DNA of 64,000 bases from SIG299 sp964541485 (GCA_964541485.1 CAZIQL010000008.1:1-64000), one strand, 5' to 3'; counted from the first letter of the stretch, positions 31,896 through 41,056 are shown. Notes: generated from the letters alone by a model not told the origin. Translations and numbers: made by a program.

Positions 31896-32845
31896 TATTG
31901 CTTGAGTTGAGTGGAGGTCTGGGAAACCAGCTTTTTGAATATGCAATGGCGCGGGCACTGTTAGAAAAAGTACGAGTGCATAAGCCGGAGGAAAAGATTA
32001 CGCTGCTGCTTAACCGATATGAGAAGGACCCTCAGAGAAATTATTCCTTAAGACCGTTTGCGATACAGGACAGTGTCAGCTATATAGCAGACTGGAAACA
32101 AAAAGTACTTGCTCTATATTTTAAGATAAAAAAACATCTGGTTATGCGGCTGTGTACGGATTCGTCAGAGCGAATTCATGGTGAGAAAAATTTCAGTATT
32201 TTAACCGGGCATGGTATGCTTTGTACAACCGATGTGTTTGATTTTTATCCGTATGAGATTCCGAAACAGAAAGTGAAGTACGTATATGGAAACTTTCAGT
32301 CATATTTTTATTTCCAAGAGATTGAGGACATCATTCGCAAAGAATTGAAAGTAGCGGAGTCCGCACTGAAGGTGGACAAGACTCTCCGGGATTATGTCAA
32401 CAGCAGTAATTCTGTAGCGGTTCATATCAGAAGAGGAGACTATCTGAGCAGCGAGTGGAGCAAATCCTTAAACGTATGTGATGAGGCATATTATGTGAAA
32501 GCAATGGAGCATATACTTGCGAATGTGGAAGTTCCGGTTTTCTTTGTGTTTTCAAACGGGAAAGAAGATTTGGAGTGGATCAAACAAAATATGAAGCTTC
32601 CGGGCGATATTGTTTATGTGGATCAGAATGGTTCGGAAATTGATGATTTTCAGTTGATGAGTGAGTGTAAGCATCACATTATTTCAAACAGCACGTACAG
32701 CTGGTGGACCTCCTTTTTGTCGGCTTCGGAAGGTAAAATTGTAGTTGCACCAAAGGAATGGTACAGAACAAAGGATCAACAGGCGAAGGATATATATTTG
32801 GACAGCTGGACGTTGATTGACGTGGGTAAGGAGAACGAAGGATGA
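31892..32845 (+). CDS. Alpha-1,2-fucosyltransferase (GT11 family)
   Basis: A 317-residue GT11 enzyme. The N-terminal LELSGGLGNQLFEYAMARAL and the donor-binding motif VAVHIRRGDYLSS are diagnostic, as is the C-terminal DFQLMSECKHHIISNSTYSWW. It moves fucose from GDP-L-fucose to the 2-OH of an acceptor, typically galactose. The GDP-fucose operon at 17.3-24.2 kb gives its donor, so these regions form one functional unit. If the acceptor is galactose, an H-type-antigen-like epitope would result. It overlaps its neighbours by 4 nt on both sides. Confidence 0.95.
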   Translation: MILLELSGGLGNQLFEYAMARALLEKVRVHKPEEKITLLLNRYEKDPQRNYSLRPFAIQDSVSYIADWKQKVLALYFKIKKHLVMRLCTDSSERIHGEKNFSILTGHGMLCTTDVFDFYPYEIPKQKVKYVYGNFQSYFYFQEIEDIIRKELKVAESALKVDKTLRDYVNSSNSVAVHIRRGDYLSSEWSKSLNVCDEAYYVKAMEHILANVEVPVFFVFSNGKEDLEWIKQNMKLPGDIVYVDQNGSEIDDFQLMSECKHHIISNSTYSWWTSFLSASEGKIVVAPKEWYRTKDQQAKDIYLDSWTLIDVGKENEG

Positions 32846-33963
32846 AGGTTGCGTTTCTGTGTTCAACACCATATCAGATATTTACAGCGATTAATATCAC
32901 ATGTAATCACCTCACAGACAGTCAGGTGGATGTATACGTATATGACTATTTTGAACATTCGGAAGAAATGGTTAACAGTCTTAAGGAGAGCGGTGTGTTT
33001 AGGAGTGTAAACTATTGCCGGTTTAAAGAAACACACAGTAAATTAGTAAATGGGACGGCGGTGAGCCGGATAAAAAATAAGATTCATTATTTTCTGTTTC
33101 ATAAATCGGGAACGGTGAGAGAGTCAGGATGCGGAGGCGAGAGCTATGATACCGTGTTTTATTCGAATCAGGACCCGGTAAATGAAATGATGATCCGATT
33201 GTTTCACAGAAGGAACCGTTCTGTTTCCATATGTCACTTTGAAGATGGATGGATTGACTATACGGTAAGGAAGCATGAGTTTTTTGGGACAAGGGCACAG
33301 AGAAGTAATCGGTTTTGGAAAACTCCGAAGGAATATTTTGAGCGGACGGTTTCCTGGCTGTATCTTCCGGGATTGGCCGATTCTTCAGTTGCTCCGAACA
33401 GTATTCGAAAAATACAAAGCGGAGGAGAAAAGGCATCTGCTGCAATCAATGCGGTATTTGGTTACTCTTTGGAAAGCAGAATTAATACAAAGGTTTTATA
33501 TTTTGATACATTGCAGGAAAATTATCTGGGTGGTTCTATGAAACAGCATTTGAATACGTTGCAAAAGCTGAGCAGAATGATCGACATAGAGGAAATCACG
33601 ATTAAGAAGCATCCCAGAAATTTTTCCAAGGAATATATAACGCACGGATATCAAATATATGCAGGCTTGTCGGTGCCGTTTGAGGTGGTCTGTGCAAATC
33701 AGGATTTTGGGAATAATCTGTTGATTTCCACATTTTCCACGGCATGCTTTTCTCCGAAAGTGTTATTTGACCAGGAACCATATGTGATACTGACCTATAA
33801 AATGTTGGGCTATGAGGCTCAGATGAAAGAGAACATTGAGCAATATATCAGTCGTATAAGGAATAGTTATAGGAATCCGGAACGAATTATTATTCCGGAG
33901 GACAGTGCTCAGTTTGAGATAGAAGTCGAAAATTGTAGGAAGAGATGGAATGGTGAACTATAG
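32842..33963 (+). CDS. GT52-like (LOS sialyltransferase-type) glycosyltransferase
   Basis: A 373-residue GT-B-like protein opening with VAFLCSTPYQIFTAINIT, the pattern of GT52 and polysialyltransferase-like proteins, and carrying the later IKKHPRNF and LISTFSTACFSPKVLF blocks. GT52 members include alpha-2,3-sialyltransferases and glucosyltransferases using CMP- or other donors. The cytidylyltransferase gene 1.5 kb downstream (35412) could make a CMP-sugar for it. No sialic-acid synthase or epimerase is seen here, so the sugar is uncertain. Start overlaps the fucosyltransferase stop by 4 nt. Confidence 0.75.
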   Translation: MKVAFLCSTPYQIFTAINITCNHLTDSQVDVYVYDYFEHSEEMVNSLKESGVFRSVNYCRFKETHSKLVNGTAVSRIKNKIHYFLFHKSGTVRESGCGGESYDTVFYSNQDPVNEMMIRLFHRRNRSVSICHFEDGWIDYTVRKHEFFGTRAQRSNRFWKTPKEYFERTVSWLYLPGLADSSVAPNSIRKIQSGGEKASAAINAVFGYSLESRINTKVLYFDTLQENYLGGSMKQHLNTLQKLSRMIDIEEITIKKHPRNFSKEYITHGYQIYAGLSVPFEVVCANQDFGNNLLISTFSTACFSPKVLFDQEPYVILTYKMLGYEAQMKENIEQYISRIRNSYRNPERIIIPEDSAQFEIEVENCRKRWNGEL

Positions 33964-35401
33964 TATGAAGATAATTGCTATGTATCAAAGACTATCAGCG
34001 GCGCAGAAATCCGCAATATGGGTGTGCGTATGCAGTGTCCTGCAAAAAGGCATCGCTTTTATAACGGTCCCAATATTTACCCGCATAATGCCGCAGGCCG
34101 ATTACGGGATGTATCAGGTATATCAATCCTGGTTTAGTTTTTTGCTTGTGTTTACCAGCTTAAATTTGTCGGCAGGGTCTTTTAATAAGGCCATGATTAA
34201 CTATGCGGAGGACAAGGATCGCTATCTCTCTGCAATACAAGGGCTCACAACGGTCATTACATTTATTTGGTTTGTGGTTTTCCTGTTTTGCTCGGATATC
34301 GTGTCAGATGTGCTGACGTTACCGAAAAAGATTCTGCTTGTAATGTTTGTGGAATTGTGCTTAGAGCCTGCGTACTTATTGTGGGCGGCGAGAAAACGGT
34401 TTGATTATTCCTATAAGAGTCTGGTACTTGTAACATTGGGAATATCGGTGCTCATTCCGTCAGCCGGTGTAGTGGCTGTGTATTTTTCTGAAGAAAAAGG
34501 ACATGCAAAAATCATTTCAGGTGCTGTTGCAGCTTGTTTGATTTATGTGCTCATTTATATCAGAAACCTTCGGAGGGGTGGCTGTGTCTACGACGGAAAG
34601 TACTGGAAGTATGCGTTGGCATTTAATTTGCCGTTGATTCCGCATTATTTATCAATGACAGCCTTGTCTCAGGCAGACCGGCTTATGATCAATAGTATGT
34701 GTGGTTCGGAGGAGGCGGCAATATACAGCATAGCAAGTAATGTGTCTTTAGTTCTGGTGATTGTAGTTAATGCATTAAATTCGGCAATTATACCTTGGCA
34801 GTACCGTTTGCTGAAGGAGAAGAAAATAGAGCCGATTAGAAAATGTATAAATCTTATCATTATTTTATCCGTTGTTGTGGTGTTGTTGCCGATTGCACTT
34901 GCACCGGAGTTGGTTGCAATTCTTGCTCCCGCGAGCTATTATGAAGCCATCTGGATTGTTCCGCCAATCGCAGTCAGTACGTTTTTTATTTTACTGTACT
35001 CCTTGTGCTGCAATGTAGAGTTTTATTTTGAAAAACGTAAAATGGTGATGATTGCTTCGGTAGTGGCGGCTCTGATAAATATAGTTACAAATTATTTGTT
35101 TATTCCGCGTTATGGATATATGGCTGCTGGTTATACAACGGTGATAAGTTATATTTTATTGGCGGTTTTTCACTGTATATTTATGGAGATTACGGCTAAA
35201 AAGAATGGCTACAGCAGGCTATATGACTTTAAAGTAATGCTGATTGCATCGATTACAGTAGGTAGTTTGGCTGCACTTGCTATGTTGCTGTACAGCATGC
35301 CATGGATAAGATATATGATTATTGTGGGTATAGCAGTGGTTGCTATAGTTTATCGGGCTAAGATAATGTCACTTGTAAAGATGATTACAACTAAAGAATG
35401 A
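33950..35401 (+). CDS. wzx: Wzx-type oligosaccharide flippase (first of two)
   Basis: A 483-residue polytopic protein (about 12-14 membrane helices) of the MATE/polysaccharide-export flippase group: FITVPIFTRIMPQADYGMYQVY at the start, then NLPLIPHYLSMTALSQADRLMIN. It would move lipid-linked repeat units across the membrane. ATG 33950 has AGGAAGAG just upstream; ATG 33965 is an alternative. It overlaps the GT52-like gene by 14 nt. A second, different flippase lies at 39251, which is unusual within one locus. Confidence 0.9.
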   Translation: MVNYSMKIIAMYQRLSAAQKSAIWVCVCSVLQKGIAFITVPIFTRIMPQADYGMYQVYQSWFSFLLVFTSLNLSAGSFNKAMINYAEDKDRYLSAIQGLTTVITFIWFVVFLFCSDIVSDVLTLPKKILLVMFVELCLEPAYLLWAARKRFDYSYKSLVLVTLGISVLIPSAGVVAVYFSEEKGHAKIISGAVAACLIYVLIYIRNLRRGGCVYDGKYWKYALAFNLPLIPHYLSMTALSQADRLMINSMCGSEEAAIYSIASNVSLVLVIVVNALNSAIIPWQYRLLKEKKIEPIRKCINLIIILSVVVVLLPIALAPELVAILAPASYYEAIWIVPPIAVSTFFILLYSLCCNVEFYFEKRKMVMIASVVAALINIVTNYLFIPRYGYMAAGYTTVISYILLAVFHCIFMEITAKKNGYSRLYDFKVMLIASITVGSLAALAMLLYSMPWIRYMIIVGIAVVAIVYRAKIMSLVKMITTKE

Positions 35402-35411
35402 GGAGGATAAA

Positions 35412-36071
35412 ATGAAGACAGCGTGTTTTATACCAATTAAGGCGAATTCTGAAAGAGTGCCGGGAAAGAATTTAAGAGTACTGAATGGGAAGAAGTTATA
35501 TGAGTATATTTGTGAGAATGTCAAGAAAGCAAATGTATTTGATGATGTATATGTTGATACAAACAGTAAAGAAATAGCAGAATATGCATTAGGAATGGGA
35601 TTTTTGGTGATAGACAGGAATCCGGAATATGCAAAAAATACTGCAAACGGAAATGATTTGCTGGTACATCATTTTGAACTGCATCCGGAATATGACTTTT
35701 ATTTTCAGTTATTTGCAACAGCACCATATATGCAACCGAGCACAATCAAGGCGTGTTATGAACGTCTGACATTTAGCGAGGAATTTGATTCTTGTTTTAC
35801 CGCAACGGAAAACCATAGTTTTTACTGGTATGCTGGGAATCCTATAAATTACCGCCCGGATATATTGCCTCGCAGTCAGGATATGTTGCCGGTAATTGAG
35901 GAAACGACGGGATTATATGGAATATCCAGAGACTCACTGAATAAGTATAGGTGTCGGATAGGAAGAAAACCTTATATTCATGTGGTGAATAAATTCGAAG
36001 CTGTAGACATTAATACAGAAGAGGATTTAAAGATTGCGGAGTATATTGGGAAGGTAATTTATCATTTATAA
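35412..36071 (+). CDS. Acylneuraminate-type cytidylyltransferase
   Basis: A 219-residue enzyme of the CMP-sugar synthetase family (NeuA/KdsB-like). The P-loop region reads FIPIKANSERVPGKNLRVLNGKKLYEY, with FQLFATAPYMQPSTI and VDINTEEDLKIAEYI further on. It activates an acidic or rare sugar with CTP. The sugar may be a sialic-acid-like nonulosonate, but no NeuB, NeuC or Kdo synthase is in this window. It therefore depends on genes elsewhere or on a scavenged sugar. AGGAGG precedes ATG 35412. It is the last gene of the first block, ahead of the first GHMP scar. Confidence 0.82.
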   Translation: MKTACFIPIKANSERVPGKNLRVLNGKKLYEYICENVKKANVFDDVYVDTNSKEIAEYALGMGFLVIDRNPEYAKNTANGNDLLVHHFELHPEYDFYFQLFATAPYMQPSTIKACYERLTFSEEFDSCFTATENHSFYWYAGNPINYRPDILPRSQDMLPVIEETTGLYGISRDSLNKYRCRIGRKPYIHVVNKFEAVDINTEEDLKIAEYIGKVIYHL

Positions 36072-36107
36072 AAAGATAAAGTGTCATTTGCTTTATAGGA
36101 AGCGGGC

Positions 36108-36172
36108 GCCGTTTGCGATACGGCAGATGGAGTGGAGATATAAGAAGATAAATAAAATCTGAGGTTGTATTG
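36108..36172 (+). pseudogene. Scar A: 3' end of a GHMP-kinase-like gene
   Basis: A 65-nt segment that encodes AVCDTADGVEI then TAA, with only the final 11 codons kept. It matches 40917-40981 with about 88% identity. The match ends within the terminator loop that copy B retains, so the right half of the terminator is absent here. Upstream sequence (36072-36107) shows no further kinase. Confidence 0.85.
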
Positions 36173-36185
36173 AACAGGAGGAGCA

Positions 36186-37004
36186 ATGAATCTGGAAGTA
36201 TTGGTAGCAACAGTTGATCAAAAGGATTTCTCGTTAGTCGAAAAGATGAATATGGAAAGCAACGCGGTTATTGCAAACCAAAATGGTACTTTTGACTATG
36301 AGAAGTATAAAGCTAAAGGCGGCATTGTGAAAATGATCTCTACGAATACCAGAGGAATTGGTGTAAATCGAAATGTTGCATTGATGTTTTCCGATGCTGA
36401 TATTCTGTTGTTTTCAGATGATGATGTTAGGTATGTGGAAGGTTATGCGTCAGAAGTGATAAAAGCTTTTCAAAAGAATCCGAAAGCGGATGCGATAGTG
36501 TTTGGGATAGATTTAACACGGAATGGGAAAGTGGTTTCGGAATTGAGAAACAGAAATTCACGGGTTCATTTTTGGAATTCATTACATTATGGGGCCTGTG
36601 TTCTTGCAATAAGAAGGTCAACGGTTCAGAAATACCGATTGGTGTTTTCAACGTTGTTTGGAGGAAAAAGTGAATATTTAGGAGGAGAGGATTCGTTGTT
36701 TATTTTGGATCTGCTACGTAAAGGAGGGAAAATCTATGCGAGTGATTATGTGCTGGGAACAAGTGCAACGGATAAATCCTCTTGGTTTTCTGGCTATCAT
36801 GAAAAGTATTTCTATGATAAAGGAGCTTGGTTGGGAGCGGCTTTTCCACGGGGAAAGCACATAGTTAAATGGTATTTCATTTTCCACGATTTGAAGATGA
36901 CGAAACTGAGTATGCGAGAGATACATAACAATATAAATGCAGGTATTAAAGGATATAAGGAAAAATATGAAATCAATTACAGTGACCACACAGAACGTGC
37001 ATAA
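36186..37004 (+). CDS. GT2-like glycosyltransferase
   Basis: A 272-residue protein with a modified N-terminus (LEVLVATVDQKDFSLVEKM) and a clear GT-A core: NTRGIGVNRNVALMFSDADILLFSDDDVRYVEGYA, where SDDD is the metal site, and GGEDSLFILDLLRKG as the catalytic ED segment. It is the first gene of the block that lies between the two kinase scars. GGAGG precedes the ATG by 5 nt. It overlaps the pyruvyltransferase gene by 38 nt. Confidence 0.82.
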   Translation: MNLEVLVATVDQKDFSLVEKMNMESNAVIANQNGTFDYEKYKAKGGIVKMISTNTRGIGVNRNVALMFSDADILLFSDDDVRYVEGYASEVIKAFQKNPKADAIVFGIDLTRNGKVVSELRNRNSRVHFWNSLHYGACVLAIRRSTVQKYRLVFSTLFGGKSEYLGGEDSLFILDLLRKGGKIYASDYVLGTSATDKSSWFSGYHEKYFYDKGAWLGAAFPRGKHIVKWYFIFHDLKMTKLSMREIHNNINAGIKGYKEKYEINYSDHTERA

Positions 37005-38052
37005 TTATGGTGCAGTATTACAAAGCTTTGCACTACAGCAGTTTCAAAAAGAGTTGGGAATAGAGAATGATATACTCGATTGTGAAAGAGAAAAAAGCAT
37101 CTATGAAAAAATTCCAACAAAGTTTGGGCGTTACTTTATTGTGGCGTTAGTTGTTAATTTGTTTTCTTTCTTAAACAGAAAAAAAGTAAAACGGCTTTTT
37201 GAGGGCTTTGAAAATTTTATTGATAATCGTCTGCAGAAAACCAGATATTATAAATCCTATGAAGAGGTAAAGAAGGCTCCGCCGGCAGCGTCTTTTTATC
37301 TAACAGGAAGCGACCAGGTGTTAAATTTGCGCGACAAGGCATGTGAAATGCGGTTGCTCGATTTTGGTGATAAAGGAATTCGGCGATATAGTTATGCGGC
37401 AAGCCTGGGAGAATATGATTGGACAGAAAGCGAAAGGGAAAAGTTTGTGGGGCTGGCCAATAAGTTCACAATGCTTTCCGTTCGGGAGAGTAGTGCAAAG
37501 GCTTATTTGGAGAGTTTTCTTGGCAAGGACTGTGAGGTTCATTTGGACCCGGTGTTTCTGTTGGAAAAAGAAAAGTGGGAACAAATAGCTGTTATGCCGA
37601 AGGTAAAAGAAGACTACATATTGGTGTATTATCTGATTGGTAATCCGAAAATGCAGGAGCTGATACTAAGCTTAAAGGAGAAGACGGGATATAAGGTGAT
37701 ATGTCTGCAAGACAATTGTGTAAAGCGTCTGAAGGGATGTGATTATGTTTTTGATGCATCGCCGGAAGAATTTTTGGGCTGGCTCTTGGGGGCAAAATGT
37801 GTTTTGACAACGTCATTTCACGGAGCTGCTTTTTCTGTTCTGTTTGAGAAACCTTTTTATGTGTTGACAAAAAACTACAGAGCAGAACGTATTTTGGATT
37901 TATTGCGTCGGTTTGATTTGGGAAAGCGGTTATATAAGGGAGAAGAACAATGCTCTCTTGAGGTGGATTTTCAGAACGCAAAACAGATGATAGAAGAAGA
38001 AAGAGAGAAGAGTCGTAAATATTTTCTTTCGATACTCGAAACCTGCAATTAG
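36967..38052 (+). CDS. Polysaccharide pyruvyl transferase family protein
   Basis: A 361-residue member of the PS_pyruv_trans family (CsaB/WcaK-like). It opens ITVTTQNVHNYGAVLQSFALQQF and carries FYLTGSDQVLN, YAASLGEYDW, SVRESSAKAYLESFLG, DPVFLL and FHGAAFSVLFEKPFYVL, all typical. These enzymes add a pyruvate ketal from phosphoenolpyruvate to sugar hydroxyls, giving an acidic polymer. It starts inside the preceding gene (ATG 36967, ATAAGGA site) and is followed by an FrhB-like gene with which this family often co-occurs. Confidence 0.88.
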   Translation: MKSITVTTQNVHNYGAVLQSFALQQFQKELGIENDILDCEREKSIYEKIPTKFGRYFIVALVVNLFSFLNRKKVKRLFEGFENFIDNRLQKTRYYKSYEEVKKAPPAASFYLTGSDQVLNLRDKACEMRLLDFGDKGIRRYSYAASLGEYDWTESEREKFVGLANKFTMLSVRESSAKAYLESFLGKDCEVHLDPVFLLEKEKWEQIAVMPKVKEDYILVYYLIGNPKMQELILSLKEKTGYKVICLQDNCVKRLKGCDYVFDASPEEFLGWLLGAKCVLTTSFHGAAFSVLFEKPFYVLTKNYRAERILDLLRRFDLGKRLYKGEEQCSLEVDFQNAKQMIEEEREKSRKYFLSILETCN

Positions 38053-38078
38053 TAAGGCAAAAGTGGAGAACGGATGAC

Positions 38079-39245
38079 ATGATAGAACTTAAAAAAGAAC
38101 AATGCTGTGGATGTGGGAATTGTTCCATGGTTTGTCCGACCAAAGCAATAGAAATGTTGGAAGACGAAAAGGGATTTTTGTATCCAGAGGTAACGCAAGC
38201 AAACTGCATCCATTGTAATCAATGCGACACAGTTTGCGCATTTCAGAAAGAGCGTGAGGAAACGGGAAATATACGCTGTGTTATGGCCTTGCAACATTGG
38301 GATGATGAAGTTGTAAGTAGGAGTTCGTCAGGGGGCGCGTTTACCGCTATATCTGACCTTGTGCTGGCAAGAGGCGGCGTGGTTTATGGGGCTGTTTTTG
38401 ATGGGGAAACGCAGAACGTTATCTATAAAAAGGCAGAGACCGCGTGGGAACGAAATCAGATGCGTGGATCAAAATATGTTCAAGCCGCTCTGAACGACAT
38501 TTTTGAGGATGTTAAAAATAATGTAATCGAGGGAAAGTGGACCCTTTTTGTGGGGACTCCGTGCCAGGTGGAAGCTTTGCTGCTGTATTTGGGGGAACGC
38601 TATGACAGGCTGATTACTGTGGATTTGCTATGTCATGGTGTGCCAAGCCCGAAAGTGTTTCAAAGCCATCTGAGGCACTGGGAAAAGAAGAGGGGAAAGA
38701 GCATAAAGAATTTTTCTTTTAGAGATAAAAGATTTGGTTATATGTATACCCATGTGGCTGCTTTTGAAGATGGGACAGAGGAAACTTCTTTGGACTTGGG
38801 AAGGTTACTAAAGCTGTATACACTAAATATGAGAGAGAGTTGTTATAAATGCAAGTATGCAGTAAGGCACAGATACGGAGACATCACCATAGGAGATTTT
38901 TGGAATTCGGGGAAGAAAATCGGTATATTTGATAACAGAGGTTATTCTGTGTGTATGGCGAACAGTGATATTGGTGAGAAAGTGCTTGACGCAATTTCGA
39001 CAGAGGTAATTCTTACAAGGGTAACTCTGGAAGACATTATGCAACAGTCGTTGCAACATCCTGTGGAAAAAAGTAAGGACGTTGATGGCTTTTGGAATAC
39101 TTATTTAAAAAAAGGGTACGAAAAGGCATTAGAGGAATATGCACCGCAGACGGCAAAATCACTCGTTTACAGGACAATTCTTAGGTACCTGCATCTGTTC
39201 CATATGGATACACTGGCAGCGAAAATAGATTCTTATTTCAGGTGA
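38079..39245 (+). CDS. FrhB-like (coenzyme F420 hydrogenase/dehydrogenase beta family) iron-sulfur protein
   Basis: A 388-residue protein. The N-terminal 55 residues are a two-cluster ferredoxin domain: CCGCGNCSMVCP and CIHCNQCDTVCAF. The rest is the FrhB/FdhB domain (RSSSGGAFTAISDLVLARGG, GTPCQVEALLLYLG, CHGVPSPKVF, ESCYKCKYAVRHRYGDITIGDFW). Stand-alone members are often encoded beside pyruvyltransferases in surface polysaccharide loci; their redox role there is unknown. F420 use is not implied. Start is 27 nt after the pyruvyltransferase stop. Confidence 0.88.
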   Translation: MIELKKEQCCGCGNCSMVCPTKAIEMLEDEKGFLYPEVTQANCIHCNQCDTVCAFQKEREETGNIRCVMALQHWDDEVVSRSSSGGAFTAISDLVLARGGVVYGAVFDGETQNVIYKKAETAWERNQMRGSKYVQAALNDIFEDVKNNVIEGKWTLFVGTPCQVEALLLYLGERYDRLITVDLLCHGVPSPKVFQSHLRHWEKKRGKSIKNFSFRDKRFGYMYTHVAAFEDGTEETSLDLGRLLKLYTLNMRESCYKCKYAVRHRYGDITIGDFWNSGKKIGIFDNRGYSVCMANSDIGEKVLDAISTEVILTRVTLEDIMQQSLQHPVEKSKDVDGFWNTYLKKGYEKALEEYAPQTAKSLVYRTILRYLHLFHMDTLAAKIDSYFR

Positions 39246-39250
39246 GGCAC

Positions 39251-40711
39251 ATGCAGATGGAACACAGGAATAAGCAAAAGTATATAGGTAAGGCAGCGGG
39301 ATGGTCTTTTGCAGCAACGATATCAGCAAAAATTATGGTGCCAATATCCAATATCATATTGGCGCGTGTGCTTGCACCGGAAATATTTGGCGTTGTTGCA
39401 ACAATTAATGTTGTTATTAGTTTTGCAGATATGCTTTCGCAAGCAGGATTTCATCAGTATCTGATACAACACGAGTGTGAAACAGAGAAAGACTTACAAA
39501 ACAGTGCGACGGTGGCTTTCTGGAGTAATTTCTGTATTTCTATGGTAGTTTTATTAGCCATCATTTTGTTTCGGCATGGGATTGCGGTCTTTATCGGAGC
39601 AGAAGGCTATGAATCGGCAATATGCGTGGCAGGTGTTGTACTGCCGTTGCATGCATTATCAAACGTACAAGAGGCGTTATGCCAAAGAAAATTTGAGTAT
39701 AAACGGTTGTTCTTTAGAAGAGTTGCGGTATGTCTGGTTCCATTTGTGTTTACATTGCCAATAGCTTTATTGGGAGGCGGCTACTGGTCGCTCATTCTTG
39801 GAACAGTGGTTGGAGAAATTGTAAAGGTCGTTTTGCTGACAGTGAACTTTGAATGGTATCCAAAACTGATGTTTGATTGCCGATTATTTATGAAGATGGC
39901 TTCATTTGGAGTGTGGACGCTTTTGGAAGCTTTGGCCTTATGGGCTACTTCAAATATCGATATCCTGATTGTCAGTAAAGCTCTCGGGGAATATTATGCG
40001 GGATTATATAAGAATTCTCAAACGACAGTAACCGGGCTTCTGGCATTGGTCACCGGAGCAACAACACCGATTTTGTTTGCTTCATTATCGCGTGCACAGA
40101 ACGATGATGAAGAGTTTAAACGCATCTTTTTCATGTTTCAAAAGTATGTGGGGATGTTTGTTTTGCCGCTGGGAGTTGGCATTTTTGTCTTTCGCGAGTT
40201 AATTACGTATATTTTGTTAGGCAGCAGATGGATGGAGGCCAGCGAGTTTATAGGCATCTGGGGGTTAAGTACTTCCATCGTTTGTGTATGGGGAACGTTC
40301 AGCAGAGAGGTTTATCGTGCAAAGGGTAGGCCAAGGCTATCTGTATTAGTTCAGGTGATTCAATTACTGTTTGTAATACCGATGTGTTTGATAGGCATAA
40401 ATTATGGCTTTTCTTTGTTTGGCTATTTCCGCTCAGCAGCGTACTTGCAAATTGTTGTTGTTCATATGATAGCTATGAAAGTTTATGTGAAAATGTCACC
40501 ATGGAAAATGTTGACTGAATTGAAAGAACCAATTGTGTGCTCGGTTCTAATGGGGCTTTTCGGGAAATTGTATGTGTGGTTATTTCCGGCGGTCCGAGGT
40601 CACTTTTTGGGCATATTTCTCTGTGGAATTTTATATTTTGCATCACTTTGTATTTTTCCTAAGTACAGAGAACTATTGAGAGAGATTTTGAAAGAAAGGA
40701 AATATACATGA
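39251..40711 (+). CDS. Wzx/TuaB-type flippase (second)
   Basis: A 486-residue polytopic protein of the lipopolysaccharide-biosynthesis/TuaB flippase family: GWSFAATISAKIMVPISNIILARVLAPEIFGVVATINVVISFADMLSQAGF are the first two helices. It is unlike the 33950 flippase. The frame starts at GTG 39242; ATG 39251 or 39257 behind AGGTGAGG is more likely. Two flippases suggest that the locus was built from two export modules, or that a distinct glycan is exported. It ends 67 nt before the second kinase remnant. Confidence 0.88.
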   Translation: MQMEHRNKQKYIGKAAGWSFAATISAKIMVPISNIILARVLAPEIFGVVATINVVISFADMLSQAGFHQYLIQHECETEKDLQNSATVAFWSNFCISMVVLLAIILFRHGIAVFIGAEGYESAICVAGVVLPLHALSNVQEALCQRKFEYKRLFFRRVAVCLVPFVFTLPIALLGGGYWSLILGTVVGEIVKVVLLTVNFEWYPKLMFDCRLFMKMASFGVWTLLEALALWATSNIDILIVSKALGEYYAGLYKNSQTTVTGLLALVTGATTPILFASLSRAQNDDEEFKRIFFMFQKYVGMFVLPLGVGIFVFRELITYILLGSRWMEASEFIGIWGLSTSIVCVWGTFSREVYRAKGRPRLSVLVQVIQLLFVIPMCLIGINYGFSLFGYFRSAAYLQIVVVHMIAMKVYVKMSPWKMLTELKEPIVCSVLMGLFGKLYVWLFPAVRGHFLGIFLCGILYFASLCIFPKYRELLREILKERKYT

Positions 40712-40778
40712 AACGCAAACTATACTTTTGGGCAAAAAATACATAAACAATGGGAATGTAAAACTTGTATTAATATTG

Positions 40779-40952
40779 CTTCAGACCGACGGTATCTATG
40801 GCGGCAGATTCTCGGGCGCGGGCTTTAATGGCTGCTGTATGGCAATCATTGATCCGGAAAAGGAAGAGAGCATCCGTGAGTACATTACAACGGAGTATGC
40901 AAAAGACTTTGTCATTGCGGTCTGTGATACGGCAGACGGAGTGGAGATATAA
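40779..40952 (+). pseudogene. C-terminal remnant of a galactokinase/GHMP-type kinase (contains scar B)
   Basis: The frame from 40779 reads LQTDGIYGGRFSGAGFNGCC, then MAIIDPEKEESIREYITTEY and ends AVCDTADGVEI. GGRFSGAGFxGC is motif 3 of galactokinase-like GHMP kinases and normally sits about 50 residues from the C-terminus. Sequence upstream of 40779 is not kinase-like, so the first roughly 300 residues are missing. The last 65 nt (40917-40981) are duplicated at 36108-36172. This remnant keeps its own terminator at 40963. It probably belonged to a sugar-activation set with the nucleotidyltransferase at 42526. Confidence 0.82.
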
Positions 40953-40962
40953 GAAGATAATT

Positions 40963-41016
40963 AAAATCCGAGGTTGTTTTGTTGGTAATAATCCACAAAA
41001 AGAGCCTCGGATTTTT
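40963..41016 (+). terminator. Terminator of the lost kinase gene
   Basis: AAAATCCGAGG (40963-40973) pairs with CCTCGGATTTT (41005-41015) with a long loop, followed by T residues. It ends the polysaccharide operon from the flippase side. Confidence 0.7.
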
Positions 41017-41056
41017 GTTGCTATTCACGAAGTCATAAAATTTTGTAAAATCACCA

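Noticed and set aside
35412..36071. Assigning neuA and a sialic acid capsule
   Set aside because: The enzyme family also activates Kdo and other nonulosonates, and no sialic acid synthesis genes are in the window.
40728..40952. A complete 74-residue gene after the second flippase
   Set aside because: From the 18th codon on it is the C-terminal end of a GHMP kinase and the first codons are unrelated, so it is a remnant.
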